A stretch of 28,074 bases of DNA from NCBI GenBank assembly GCA_037178675.1, contig JAYMGJ010000041.1, forward strand, positions 1 to 28,074, read 5' to 3'. The stretch is from Scleroderma bovista. Its lineage: Eukaryota > Basidiomycota > Agaricomycetes > Boletales > Sclerodermataceae. The notes under the pieces are model-generated. The model saw only the letters and a list, made by a program, of their open reading frames with translations, did not search any database and was not told where the DNA came from. Both the position numbers and the translations under genes were made by a program. Below, piece after piece: positions 1 to 11,311 of this stretch. The first letter of the stretch is position 1. The number at the start of each line of letters is the position of its first letter.

Positions 1-1880
1 TCGGGACGGTCAACTAGCTCAAAGACCTTGCGCTTTCGCAGCACGTCGAGCTCTTCTTGGCAAGCAAGTCGCCAGAGTTTCTGCTCAGCTTGGGATAAGC
101 GAGCAATGTCCTTATAGGACCAGTTGCGGACACTCTCGTATTGAGGGTCGCGGGTTTCGAGGGCTTTGCCCATCAGATAACGGACTAGGTTTGCTCCCCC
201 TTCCTCGCACATCTTTTGCACATCTTCCTCACTGGGCGTTGCAGAGGTGTCGGGGAAACCACCAGGAACATGGTCTGGTGTGTCCAGTTGTGGGGGCCTA
301 GGGGCCTCACCCACTGTTTCTCGCCATCGAGAGGCACTTTCGATATCCCAGAGTTGCTCAACGGGGTGTCGCCGCTCACCATACACGTTACCGGGGCGCA
401 ATGGCACTCTACGTTCACGTTGGGGGCGGGCAGGTATATTAACTGCAGGAGGTCGCGGCGCATTCTGGTGGCATTCAGCTCGGCCAGGGCGCTGCGGTGC
501 TGGAGGTGGCGGATTTCTTGCCGGTGAAGGCATTCTCAGTGCCGGTGGAGGCACTGGAGACGGCGTATGGGGAGGATTTATTTGACTAGGCTCTTCCTCA
601 GGAGCCTCAGGTTCCTTGCGCTTTGGATTGTCATCCTGCATTTGGGGATGTGGGTAGCCATGGTTGTGTTCCACATCATCATCACTGTCGGTATCATCAG
701 GGGGATTCCCTGGTTGATCAGTGGCTGGTTTCGGATTTGCCCTTCCGAAAGGGTTCTCGAGAGGTTCGCACCTGTTCTTAGGGCAGTGAGGGAAGTGACG
801 CTTGTCAAAGATGGCGTGAGCAGCAGTAAACACTGCATTTGTGGAGCGCATAAACAAGAAATTGCGCTCATTGCCCGGGGCAACACCAACATAAGTCATT
901 AGCTCCGACTTGGGAGCCATCTTATTTGCTTGAGCCGTTGCTGGGAGGTATACAAATGCTCCACAGCCAAAAACACGTAGGTGGTCGATGTTAGGCATCT
1001 CCCCCTTAAGCATTTCATGGGGGGTGCGCCATCGCAGGCGAGCTACCGGAGTATGGTTGTAAATGTGGGTTGCGTGAGCGAACGCAAATTCCCACCAGGA
1101 GTCAGGGATGCAGGCTTGATGCCGCATAGACTCGGCTTTATCCATGAGAGTGCGCCCTAAATGCTTGGCGTGGCCATTCTGCATGGGGGTTCTTGGAGCA
1201 CTTTGGTATATTTTAATTCCTTTCTCAAAGAGTGCTCGATCAAATAGATCGGATTTATATTCTCCGCCGGCATCGGACATCCATCCAACGACGTGCATAT
1301 CATGTTGGACGCGCACCATTCCGAGGAAATCTTTTGCAGTTGTAATCGCTGCAGCTTTGGAGCGAAGAGGCATAGTCCAGGCGTGAGAAGTATAATCGTC
1401 ATAGAAGGTGATAACATATTTGAATTTTCGGTACGACGTAACCGGGAAGGATTTGAGATCAGAGTGCACCAGCTCAAAGGGCTTGGAAGCACGTCTTTCA
1501 TTTTCTGGGAAAGCTCGATTGGGCATCTTGCCAAGAGCACATCCAGGGCAAACACAATCCTCAGTAGGAAAGTGGATCTCCGGGAAGTGCTGCGTATGCT
1601 TTTGCGCGCGTTGGAGTACTTCCTTAGAGGGGTGCCCAAATCTCCGGTGCATAATGTCGTAACCGACTTTGCTCACGGAGGCGATGTAGTTAGATCTAAT
1701 TATCCGGATAGATCTAATCCCGAAAATGATGTTGCGATCGTCTTCTGGGTCTGGCCCAAACCATAGGCGTTCAGCTTTATGAGTGAGGTTAATGCCTCTC
1801 TTATCGCCAGTGACTTTGTAGTCACGCTGGAGCATTTCGCCCATAGAAATAAGGCATGCAGTAGCGCCTGGCATAGAGCA
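1..1880 (-). pseudogene. Copia-1 A integrase and linker to RT (partial pol)
   Basis: Reading leftwards from about 1880, one frame is open to the window edge without a stop. It encodes the integrase zinc-binding region (HRRFGH followed by CVCPGC), the core with HSDL and MSDAGGEY, then an acidic, proline-rich linker (runs of D/E, then PSPVPPPAL), and ends in the region just before reverse transcriptase (QAEQKLWRLACQEELDVL). The catalytic Glu of the D,D-35-E triad is replaced: copy X reads NGRAERLG, copy A reads NGHAKHLG (Lys codon at 1164-1166), caused by CpG to TpG/CpA changes. The frame is displaced relative to gag-PR by a 2-bp deletion near 1876. Integrase would insert the cDNA; this copy should be inactive. 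Confidence 0.88.
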
Positions 1881-3510
1881 CTTGGGTGAGTGTAATAACT
1901 TTCTCATCCCCAGAGTTATGGTCTAGGCACCGGAGTAATACCGTGCCAATGCCAGCAATTAGTGCTACACCATTAGCCGTTTTGGCGTAGTGCGCTCACT
2001 TTAGCGCATTGTAAGAGGCAAAATCGCCTATGTCACCAGTGAAGTGGCATGATGCGCCAGAGTCTAGGAGCCAGAAAGCACCAGAAAGTTCGCTATTGTC
2101 GGCCATTTTTCCCTTACATCCAGCACAGCGCGCATTATTCAAACACGAACAGATATATGCATTTCTCGAGATATGACATGACATATTGTAGTGACTACTC
2201 GCTATATACAGTGACGGCGTATAGCGCACATGTAAAGGGAGCGTGTCAGTGTCGATCAGCACGTGTGCAGAAGGTACTTGCCTGAAAAGGCTGGCCTCCG
2301 CACCCATCGCCATCGACGTTGCGTTGTAGCGGTCGAGGACCATTGCATCGATCTCATCGAACTCGTCATCAGTGAACGGCTCGTGAGCGAAGGGCTCTTC
2401 ATCCCCAAGGGAGATGGCATCCTCCTCATACATCGTGATGCGCTCCTCGAGACCAGGGCACTTCAACGAGGAGGGACTGGCCTCGGGCTGGTCCAGGTTT
2501 GCACTCGCCAACAACACAACTTGGTCGAGGGTGTGGATGGTCTGGCAGGAGGGATCTACCCCCAGACGGTGTGCCAAGTTGAAGGCCTTGATGGTATTAT
2601 CGAATGCGGGGGGGCCGTAGTGGGCAGCACCGGGAGTGTGAGCCAAGGCACGAGGGTCGATGGTGGGCTCTGGTCCATCGTAGTGGACGTAAGTAGCGAA
2701 GGCGGCTTGTTGGGTGTTCTCGCGGCGAGCGCGAGCCTTCTTGCCACCACATCGAGTGTGGCCTCCCTGTCCTTGGGTAGGAGTGTTTCCGCTCGCACCG
2801 CCATTGGACCCGCCTTGCTGCTGCTGCTGCCTCTGGGGCTGCTGCTGCTGCTGGGCGAACTTAGGGTCAGCCAGCTTGCACTTCACAGCGCTAAGCTTGT
2901 TGGCCTGGGGGCCCTTACCACCGGTGTGCGAAGAGGCACCTTTCTGCTCGAATGAGAGTGTGGCGGCCTTGACTATCCCATCGGGCTTCAGATTTTTAAT
3001 CTCGTCTGGCGACGTCTGGCTGAGTATTTGAGCTACAACCTCCATAGTAGGAGGGAGCTTGCACAGAATGATCATGGCCTGCACAGGGGCAGGGAATTCA
3101 AAGCCAGCGTCTTTGAGATAGGCGAAGTGGCTAAGCACTTTGGTGATAGCCGGAGCGGGATGGGAGCCAGCGGGGATGGTAGTCGACAGGAGCTTGCTAA
3201 GCTCAGCGTAGGCAGAGCCGATACTGGGGGCACCGAAGTTCTTCTTCAGGTGGTCCCAGACTTCCTTAACGCTGTCAAGACTGGAGACAGCAACCTGGAT
3301 CGAGGGGGCGAGGCGCAAGGTGATGTTACCAAGCACTCTCTCGGTGTTGTCGTCCCACTCCTTTCAGTCATCGTGACTGTCAGCAGGTTGCATCGTCGAA
3401 TAAACATACCATTGGCCTTGTGCCCGGAGGTAGGCCTGCATAGAAGTGTGCCACTGCTGCCAGTTGGAGCCAGTGAACACGGGAACCATCTTGTCGAGAG
3501 TGCTGGACAT
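1879..3510 (-). pseudogene. Copia-1 A gag and protease, broken by two TGA stops
   Basis: Structural gag protein followed by aspartic protease in the same frame. The first ATG is at 3510 (MSSTLDKMVPVFTGSNW, a typical UBN2-like Copia gag start); an upstream in-frame TTG at 3558 is not a likely start. The gag has a glutamine-rich stretch (about 2815-2860) and no CCHC zinc knuckle that I can find. The protease begins FWLLDSGASCHFTGD near 2070. In-frame TGA stops lie at 3364-3366 (copy X has CAT) and 1996-1998 (copy X has CGA). A 2-bp deletion near 1876 (X reads GCATATGGAGC in the plus strand) shifts the frame before integrase. Apart from these breaks the frame is open. Confidence 0.9.
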
Positions 3511-3637
3511 GGTGATGTTCTGTTGGGAGTCAACGGAGTCAGCAAGTGGATGCGACAACGGACAAGCAAGAAAAGCAGAAACACCTGAGTGCCAGTGAAG
3601 GCACTTCTGTCAACAGCTAACTCATGACTAAGGTATG

Positions 3638-3797
3638 CCAGCGCAAGTCGTCAACGATGTTCGCCATGGTTGGCGCAAGTCATTGACGAACTTTGCCTGT
3701 GGCAATACAGATGCTCAACTAGGAGCTCACTGTCTGGCGCAAGTCGTCGACCAACTTTGCCTTGTGGCTGTGCAGGGGCTCAGCTAGGAGCTCACTG
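3638..3797 (-). repeat. tandem repeats in Copia-1 leader
   Basis: Between the 5' LTR and gag of copy A the plus strand repeats a unit starting TGGCGCAAGTC and ending CTAGGAGCTCACTG. Two nearly full units start at 3671 and 3735 (period about 64 bp), with a shorter one at about 3638. Copy X carries the same structure at about 23500-23665, so it belongs to the family. The leader lacks a long ORF. A role in RNA packaging or dimerisation is possible but only inferred. Confidence 0.75.
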
Positions 3798-3890
3798 TGG
3801 TCCACAGCGTCAAGCTAGTTAAAGCAACGCTCAGGGAGCTGGAGCACTGTCTGGTGCATTGCTGCACACAGTGCGCTCACAGTGCGCTCA

Positions 3891-3904
3891 CAGGGATCAT
3901 AACC
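3891..3904 (-). promoter_or_regulatory. Primer-binding site of Copia-1 A (half-tRNA iMet type)
   Basis: Directly next to the 5' LTR, element-sense sequence GGTTATGATCCCTG. Copy X has GGTTATGAGCCCTG, which is complementary to the anticodon stem-loop of eukaryotic initiator-Met tRNA (CAGGGCTCATAACC) rather than to a tRNA 3' end. Priming from the middle of a cleaved iMet tRNA is known for Drosophila copia and yeast Ty5. Copy A has one mismatch. An 11-bp tandem duplication (AGTGCGCTCAC) lies just downstream and is absent from X. Confidence 0.8.
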
Positions 3905-4192
3905 TGTTGAAGCAATACCTATATATGTAGAGGAACTGCTACTCCAACTCACCTGTTGGGTGGAGTGCACAACCAGAGATGGTAGCGGTAGCTGGTTAAG
4001 AGCTGTTATATTATATAAGCGATGAACGCTGTTTATATACAACAAACATTGTGACGCGTGACTGTGACACGTGACATGTGACATGTAACATCTACTCTAA
4101 AGAGGACTATTACTAAGTCTACACTAATATGGGTTGCAGTCTTGTGCGCACTTCGTCGACGGTTTACGCTGGGTGCACGTGCGACTTCAACA
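3905..4192 (-). repeat. 5' LTR of Copia-1 A (288 bp)
   Basis: Starts TGTTGAAG and ends CTTCAACA, perfect 8-bp terminal inverted repeats, 288 bp, the same length as the two LTRs of copy X (23760-24047 and 27628-27915). In element sense it contains a TATATAAA box. The right flank CTGTG (CACAG in element sense) abuts Copia-2 reverse transcriptase coding sequence, so the insertion broke that gene. Confidence 0.95.
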
Positions 4193-6539
4193 CTGTGTGC
4201 AAGTAAAATACTCCCAAGTCTGATTCCACGCAAGTGAGCTTGAGTGCGTGAAGTGTTCAGCACAGTTTGAGGTACCACTTCAACGCGTCTTGTTTGGATC
4301 TGTACAATGCGATGAGAAGCTTTGCAACCGGACGTTTGTAGTTACCATCAATCTTGTAGCCTGGAGGGAGTTCCATGTAAATATCTTCACCTGGGTCAAG
4401 CTTGCCATTGAGAAACACCGAATGGAAGTCGAAGACTTTGACGACCCAGTCGTTTTGTGTGGCTATCGCGAGAATCATGTGGAGAGACGATAAACAGGCA
4501 ATGGGAATGTATGTGTCGTCATAATCAACGCCCTGTACCTGTGAGTAGCCCTTTGTGACTAATTGTGCCTTGTACTTATCAATTTCACCCACAGTGTTCC
4601 GTTTTATCTTGAACACCCACTTGCATCCAATAATGTTCATGCTGTTTGGGCGTTCAACCACTCTCCATGTCCTTGCGTCCGCTAGGCTGCTCAGCTTGCT
4701 CTCGATCACCATCTCCCATCTCCCCCAGTCGACTCTCGATCGTGCTTCGTCAATCGTCGACAGATCGAGCGCTTCCACGTCTGCAACACCTGCCACCATC
4801 GCGAAGACAATGTCATCGTCGTCAGGGCATTCACCCGTGCGAGTTGTTCCATTGAAGAGTTCTTTGATGGTGGCTTTGGCTGTTTCATTTGGGTGAGTCA
4901 TCTGTCTGTCTGCCATTCCTTCGCCTGCTTTTAACCATTTGAAGTACTCCAATTCGAAGCGTTGACGTGTTGATCGTCATAACACGGGTTCAGGTGGCGG
5001 TGGTTCGAAGGCATTTCCAAGGTGATCAGGTGCATCATCCATTTGCATTGTGCGCTGACCGATTTCATGAACAGGCTCGTCTGGGGATGCTACAGCGTCT
5101 GCACTGTCGACGTTCGACTCGCCGTTCCCATTCGAGACGTTTGGTAAGTTCTGTCTCTCCCCCTTGGGCTGTGCACTAACAGACGTCAAGGTGATGGTCA
5201 CGTCTCGTCGTGCGAACACAACACTGCATTCAACACCGACAGTACCACAATCTGTACAGTAGATGTGATGCCTGTCCAATTCGGGATCAAAGCTGACCCA
5301 GTGGCTGTCTCGCGCACGCATGTTGAGCTTGGAACCTGTGGTGTCATGTACCTTGACTTGGCAGCCCCATACTGGTAGTTTTTCTAGGTTAGGCTTGTTG
5401 TTGTAGAGTACTTCATAGGGGGTCTTGTTGCCAAGTCAACAAGTCGACAAATGATTCTTGAGCCAAGTGGCATGCATCATTGCTTTGCCCCAGAGGGATT
5501 TCGGGAGGCTGCTGGCATGGAGCATAGCTCGGACATGCTCAGCAAGCGTCCAATTGAGCCATTCAGCCACTTCATTGTGCTCAGGTGTGTCGTGTACAGT
5601 CACACGGAGCTCGGTACCTTTTGACTTGAGGTATTTCGTGAATTCTTCGCTCATATATTCTCCCCCACGATCTGATTGAAGATGTTTGATCTTTATGTCG
5701 TGCTGGGTGGATAGCCATGCCTCATAGGAGAGGTATGAGTCGAAAGTGTCCGATTTGAGCTTAAGTAGATAGAGTTTGGTGTACCGCATGAAATTGTCTG
5801 TAAAAGATACATAGTAACGACTGTGTGAGCCCGTTTGCACTGGAGATGGTCCCCACAGATCTGTGTGGACCTCATCACCGAGTTTCTCATGTCTGGGAGG
5901 ATCACGAAACTTCCCGATTGGCTTGCGCATGGTCTTAGCATACTCGCATGAATCGCATGCACCCATAGCAGAGTGAGTGTCATTGAGGGTGAAGCTGGTG
6001 ATGGTTCCGTCCTTCAGCATTTTATGGATGGCTTCAGGTGCGAGATGGCCTAACCACGTGTGTATTTCAGCCATGGTGAGAGCATCCGATGCCTTCGCAA
6101 GACTGATGAAAGGTTTTTGGGCTGACTTAAGACAGTACAGACCTTTGGTAAGGGGTACTTCACTGAGCTTTTTCCTTTTGTCGCTGAATATTTGACAATG
6201 TTTTTCATGGAAGAGTGCGGCATAGCCAGCGATGTCGAGTTTACTGATGGAGATCAGGGTAATGCCCATTTTCGGGGCATATAGGACATCCTTGAGGTGT
6301 ATGCGAGTGATGGCTTTGCTGTTTGGGATGAATATCATAAGATCACCCTTACTGATGGCTTGGAAGGTGTGGTTGTCCGCTGTGGTGATGGACTTTGGTA
6401 CAATCACTTTGTAATCGATGAACTGGTTGCGGTAGAAGGACATGTGGCGAGATGTGCCAGAATCGAAGAGTTCCATGCACTCGGAGGAGTCGAGATTTTC
6501 CCAGGCAAGGAGTGCATGACTAAAAGTCTTCGTGTACGC
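4193..6539 (-). pseudogene. Copia family 2 pol: protease, integrase and partial reverse transcriptase
   Basis: A second Copia family, only distantly similar to Copia-1. One minus-strand frame runs 6539 to 4193: protease FDSGTSRHM (just after 6476), integrase zinc finger (HTWLGH...CDSCEYAK), integrase core (HTDLWG, SDRGGEY, then 35 residues to the Glu in VAEWLN), linker (RSTRQRFE), and reverse transcriptase (WVFKIKRN, KGYSQVQGVDY, IYMELPPGY, WYLKLC). It ends where Copia-1 A inserted, before the YVDD motif. Three in-frame TGA stops (5436-5438, 4977-4979, 4257-4259) interrupt it, each where Arg is plausible, with no frameshift. Across the hAT target site the frame continues into the gag half at 24053-24602. 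Confidence 0.92.
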
Positions 6540-6547
6540 GTCCTCTG

Positions 6548-6797
6548 TAGTGTTTTAAAGTCCAGTCTAGGACTTTTCAAAAGACTGGCAACTGGACCAG
6601 ACTGCAACCATTGCAGACTGGACTGCAGTTGCCAGTTGCAGAAAAATCTAACTTAACCAGTTGCCAGTTGCAGGGCAAGCACATGTTAGGTGAGACCGGT
6701 GCACAACCGGTCGCAACCAGTCGCAACCGCAACCGGTTGCTTGAAATCATATATGATGTAGTACTATACTTTGGCTATACAAGCTGACTATCAAGTA
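6548..6797 (-). repeat. hAT 3' terminal inverted repeat and subterminal repeats
   Basis: Reading inward from 6548: TAGTGTTTTAAAGTCC, identical over 16 bp to the other hAT end at 24603. The adjacent host sequence 6540-6547 (GTCCTCTG) is the reverse complement of CAGAGGAC at 24595-24602, an 8-bp target duplication characteristic of hAT elements. The interval holds clustered subterminal motifs around CAACCGG / GTTGCCAGTTGCAG, which are likely transposase-binding sites by analogy with other hAT elements. It contains the 3' UTR of the transposase and no other gene. Confidence 0.92.
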
Positions 6798-9146
6798 CTA
6801 CAAGACAATTGTTTCGTTTACATTATCCCACTCCACCAGCTCAGCATCCCTCTTGAAGAGCTCTCGAAAACCATCTAAATATTCCTCTTCAGTGCCTGAG
6901 TTCAGACGAGCAGAGTCAACGATGTCATTCCGCCATGCATGTTTGAGTATTTGAAGCTGCTCGAATTTGTCGGCACCCAGACGAGACCGACGGTCTGTGG
7001 CAACCTCAGCACCAGCGGAGAAAAGACGTTCGCAGGGGACAGATGTGGCGGGGATGGCACAGACATCCATCGCGATGCGGGAAAGGGTTGGATAGTCATC
7101 ACAATGAGCCTGAAACAGTTTGAGTATAAAACTAAACATGTGAGGAACACATACCGCCCACCAAGCCACAATATCCGTCTCCTTCGAAACGTCCGTGGGG
7201 ATATCATTGAGATATTGCCGCAGTTCTGCTTTCCAGCCACCGTTGTCAGAGCATGTTTTTACTTGCAGAAGGCGTTCACGACGGTGGCGGTCATACTCCG
7301 ACTCAAGTGGTCGCTTGCTGCTGTGATTGGTCGGTGAGCTGGAGGTTACCTTAGCCGTAGTCGATGCCTTTATCTCCCCCCAATAGTCCTCCATGGTCTT
7401 CTCGACGACCTTTGTGGCCTCATCGTGCCAGTCCTTGGCATTGGGGTTGCCGGCTTCGCGTTCTTTTCTCTGTTCTTCAGCGCCGCCCCACGCCATCTCA
7501 ATGTACATTAACTTGTAGTATGGATGGAGGACTAGATAAATGAAATGTTAGAATTCTAACCCAGAAGTGTATATTACTTACCGAGAGCAAGAATATACAC
7601 GGCCTTCTCATTGAACTTATTATAGTACCTCTTGATCTTGTCAAGTGCGCGTGTGAGAGCTGGCTCATACAGCACATATCTTGCTGAGTCGTGTTTATCC
7701 TCCCAAGCCGTCTGAAGCCCTTCAAATGTTGGGATAGCACGCCAAAGAGCTGGTTGATTTCCGTATGAGAAGAGGTGTTGGATGGCATTCGCGTCAGCCA
7801 CGATTTCTCGAGTGTCGTTGACACGATCCCAATCGGCTGACTTGAGCGTGAAGGCGGTCCATGGGATATGCTTGATGGGTTGTCCTGGGCGACGGATCGA
7901 GGTGATTGGGCCAAAAAGTTCATCTGCAGAGCTGGTGAACAAATTGATAGGCTTGGAATTGGGTCAGTGATAGTCACACAACAAAGTAAGGACAAAACAT
8001 ACCGTTCGTAGATCATAAGACCGAGCCAACATTCCTTCCGCAGTCCCCCAGCGGATGTTGCTATGGAGTGGAATCTTCAGGGTGACATCAACTCCACACT
8101 CCTTCTGAAGGCGCTCAAAGTAAGCAATGCGCTGTCCCGATGCTTGAATCTTGATGGCAAGTGTTCGAATCACCGCAATGACGTCAAGAGAATTGCCAAG
8201 GACCCGATTTTGTGGAAGGGTGGGATCGAATTCCCAAATGGCGGTGGTGGTTTCAATGTGGGCGGTCTGCGTGACAATGTTCATGAAGTCCGTGATGGCC
8301 AAATTGACGACATGGGCGAGGCAGGGTAAGCGATTCTGGTCAGCATTGAAAGAATAGATGCGTTGAGAGGTAAGAGTTTGCTCGATGTAGGCACATGTCG
8401 TGTCATTATTACTAGTGTTGTCAGCAGTGATACAGTAAAGCTAAGGTAGTATTAGTAGCACTTCAAAAAAGACACAAAGGAACTGACCTTAGCAGACGTG
8501 CTACCGATAACTCCAACCCGCTTGCACAAGCCAACAAAGTAGCGGCCCAAGTTCTCTCCGTTGTGTGCGCCGGCGATGCTTTTGAAGGCGATAACCTCAG
8601 TATGCAGTGCCCAGTGGCCAGGGCTCTTGCTCTCGATCCAGTGGGCGGTGATGCCCATGAACGACGCCTTTGTTTGGTTGACAGACCAGAGGTCTGTGGT
8701 AGTCGAGATGCGGCCTACATTATCTCTCTAGTAGATGTAAGTTAGATGAATGAAGGAATATAGATACAAAGATTCATACCTGGAGCTGTTCTTTGAGTGT
8801 GGAAATAAACTTGACGAAGGAATTGTGAATGTAGTTTGTGATGTCGTGGGTTGATGGTAAATCACTAAGTCGAGTGTGCGGACGCATAGCTACTAAGCAA
8901 TTCCTAAATGCAACTTTATTAGCAACTATTAGGCTCTATATAGTAGAATACTACTCTGTTAGTACAATAGTCCTAAGTATAACAAATATGAAGTTCGCAC
9001 CTGATCATCACACACCACAAACTCTGCCACCGCCTTCAGTACTGCTTCCTTTGAAAATTCGCCAGGCTTCAACGTCTTTCGAAATCCAGTCAACGTCTGC
9101 TGCCCCTCGCTCTCTTGTTTCTTGGCTTCCTTCTTTGCCCTGGCAA
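6798..9146 (-). CDS. hAT transposase, C-terminal part (seven exons)
   Basis: Exons by GT..AG reading (minus): 9001-9146 (continues across the inversion), 8780-8935, 8488-8727, 8003-8440, 7582-7951, 7155-7531, 6798-7109 (stop TAG). Introns are 45-83 bp. Recognisable blocks are VVCDDQ|SLIVANKVAFRNCL after the BED region, the RNase H-like core start (STTTDLWS, ITADNTSNND), the RW motif NIRWGTAEGML, SADELFGPI, LVLHPYYKLMYIEMAW, and the C-terminal dimerisation motif DYPTLSRIAMDV..IPATSVPCERLFSAG. No premature stop or frameshift is seen. The gene cuts and pastes its own element in the nucleus. The N-terminal part is at 24911-25682 on the other strand; joined, the exons total 2709 nt (903 codons), a multiple of three. 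Confidence 0.9.
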
Positions 9147-9150
9147 GGCC
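9140..9150. other. Left inversion breakpoint: hAT / Copia-1 X junction
   Basis: Left of 9146/9147 the minus strand encodes hAT (ARAKKEAKKQE...); right of it the sequence GGCCAGGGCGCTGCGG matches Copia-1 A at about 490 and stays collinear to about 10925. In copy A the same position continues GAGCTGAATGCC into the RT linker. The missing continuation is found at 25683, joined to the other half of the hAT. The junction happens to keep the reading frame, so 8959-10191 reads as an artificial integrase-hAT fusion ORF. Confidence 0.9.
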
Positions 9151-10925
9151 AGGGCGCTGCGGTGCCGGAGGTGGCAGATTTCTCGCCGGTGAAGGCATTC
9201 TCGGTGCCGGTGAAGGCACTGGAGATGGCGTACAGGGAGGATTTATTTGGTTAGGCTCTTCCTCAGGAGCCTCAGGTTCCTCACGCTTTGGATCGTCATC
9301 CTGCACTTGGGGATGTGGGTAGCCATGGTCGTGTTCCACATCGTCATCACTGTCGGTATCATCAGGGGGATTTCCTGGTCGATCAGTGGCTGGTTTCGGA
9401 TTTGCCCTTCCAAAAGGGTTCTCGAGAGGTTCGCGCCTGTTTTTGGGGCAGCGAGGGAAATGACGCTTGTCAAAGACGGCGTGAGCAGCGGTGAACACTG
9501 CATTGGTGGAGCACATAAACAAAAAATTGCGCTCATTGCCAGGGGCAACACCGACATAGGTCATAAGCTCCGACTTGGGAGCCATCTTATTCACTCTAGC
9601 CGTTGCTGGGAGGTAGACAAAGGCTCCACAGCCAAATACACGTAGGTGGTCGATGTTAGGCATCTCCCCCTTAAGCATTTCGTGGGGGGTGTGCCATCGC
9701 AGGCGAGCTACCGGAGTGCAGTTGTAAAGGTGAGTTGCGTGAGCGAACGCAAATTCCCACCAGGAGTCAGGAATGCAGGCTTGATGCCACATAGACTTAG
9801 CTTTATCCATGAGAGTGTGCCCTAAACGCTCGGCGCGGCCATTCTGCATGGGAGTTCTTGGAGCACTTTGATATATTTTAATTCCTTTCTCAAGGAGTGC
9901 TCGATCAAATAGATCAGATTTATATTCTCCGCCGGCATCGGACATCCATCCAATGACGTGCGTATCATGTTGGACACGCACCATTTCGAGGAAATCTTTG
10001 GCAGCCGTAATCGCTGCAGCTTTGGAGTGAAGAGGCATAGTCCAGGCATGAGAAGTATAGTCGTCGTAGAAGGTAATAACATATTTAAACTTCCGGTACG
10101 ACGTAACCGGGAAGGAATTGAGGTCAGAGTGCACCAGCTCAAAGGGTTTGGAAGCACGTCTTTTGTTCTCTGGGAAAGCTCGATTGGGCATCTTGCCAAG
10201 AGCACATCCAGGGCAAACACAATCCTCTGTTGGAAAGTGGATCTCCGGGAAGCGCTGCGTATGTTTTTGTGCATGTCAGAGTACTTCCTTTGAGGGGTGC
10301 CCAAATCTCCAGTGCATAATGTCGTAATCGACTTTGCTCACAGAGGCGATATAGTTAGATCTAATTATTGGGATAGATCTAATCCCGAAAATGACGTTGT
10401 GATCGTCTTCTGGGTCTGGCCCAAACCATAGGCGTTCAGCTTTATGAATGAGGCTAATGCCTCGCTTATCGCCCATAGAAATAAGGCATGCAGTAGCGCC
10501 TGGCATATGGAGCACTTGGGTGAGTGTAATGACTTTCTCATCCCCTGAGTTGTGGTCTAGGCACCAGAGTAATACCGTGCCAATGCCAGCAATTAGTGCT
10601 ACACCATTTGCGGTTTTGGCGTAGTGCGCTCGCTTTAGCGCGTTATAGGAGGCGAAATCGCCTATGTCACCAGTGAAGTGGCATGATGCGCCAGAGTCTA
10701 GTAGCCAGAAGGCACCAGATAGTTCGCTATCGTCAACCATTTTTCCCTTACAGCCAGCACAGCGTGCATTATTCGAACATGAACAAATATATGCATTACT
10801 CGAGACATGACACGACAAATTGTAGTTACTGCTCACTATATACAGTGCCGGCGTAAAGCGCACATGTAAAGGGAGCATGTCAGTGTCGGTCAGCACGCGT
10901 GCAAAAGGTACTACTGGCCTGCAGC
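9147..10925 (-). pseudogene. Copia-1 X gag tail, protease and integrase (5' half of the split element)
   Basis: Collinear with copy A from about 2275 down to 490. The frame gives gag tail, protease (FWLLDSGASCHFTGD), the integrase zinc region (HWRFGH...CVCPGC), and a core with HSDL, MSDAGGEY and an intact Glu in NGRAERLG 35 residues after the second Asp, then a Pro/Asp/Glu-rich linker up to PQRPG. One in-frame TGA (10276-10278) stands where copy A has CAA; both are one CpG transition from CGA. Relative to copy A there is a 33-bp in-frame deletion near 10470, flanked by GGCGA in copy A. The right end, near 10910-10925, is fuzzy and abuts unrelated sequence; about 0.9 kb of gag is missing before the sequence resumes at 23053. 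Confidence 0.9.
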
Positions 10926-10973
10926 AGCTAAGGTGTGGTGGCTGTGCGCATAAGTGCTGCAATGATAGCATTA

Positions 10974-11309
10974 CTATCACTTACACCATTGTTGGCACTC
11001 CCACCCATTCAGCAGTCACAGAATGTCACCATATGTCACCGGTGTCACACGGATTCTGTGATGAGAGGTGTGACTCCACTTCGGCACTTGTGACAACTTG
11101 GGTGACAAATGAGCGTGACTACCATTCAACCCAGCATTTTTTGTGATCTCAACAACTACTGCACATATATTGATCCTTCGAGCTATCAGAGTATCCGAGT
11201 GGTATAAAACAAATTTTGTACTAGTCAATTTTGTGTGTAGTTGAGCAGTGGGTGGTAAAAAACCAAAGTGCCGAATGGGTGGGGGTGCCGACAATGGTGT
11301 AAGTGACAG
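10974..11309. mobile_element. 336-bp MITE-like element with 41-bp TIRs and TA target duplication
   Basis: 41-bp terminal inverted repeats at 10974-11014 and 11269-11309 (starts CTATCACTTACACC and CTGTCACTTACACC) with 4 mismatches, all transitions. TA dinucleotides lie immediately outside both ends (10972-10973 and 11310-11311), which fits a Tc1/mariner-type non-autonomous element. It has no coding capacity. I cannot name the family. Confidence 0.85.
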
Positions 11310-11311
11310 TA

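Larger units (their letters stand above)
1..4192 (-). mobile_element. Ty1/Copia retrotransposon family 1, copy A (truncated by window edge)
   Basis: Minus-strand LTR retrotransposon running right to left: 5' LTR (3905-4192), primer-binding site, repeated leader, gag, protease, integrase and the linker before reverse transcriptase, where the window ends. The order gag-PR-IN-RT is diagnostic of Ty1/Copia. It interrupts the reverse transcriptase of a second Copia family, and the flank next to the LTR reads CACAG in element sense, the expected 5-bp target duplication; the matching copy would lie beyond position 1. A second, rearranged copy of the same family (X) lies at 9147-10925, 23053-24047 and 25683-27915. 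Copy A is dead: two in-frame TGA stops, a 2-bp deletion and a lost integrase catalytic residue. Confidence 0.93.

Noticed and set aside
567..1766. Plus-strand and alternate-frame ORFs of 80-160 aa
   Set aside because: They overlap the open integrase frame of Copia-1 A, which carries the recognised motifs and runs off the window edge.
2263..3031. Plus-strand ORFs of 230 and 105 aa with Leu-rich stretches
   Set aside because: They are antisense shadows of the glutamine-rich part of Copia-1 gag.
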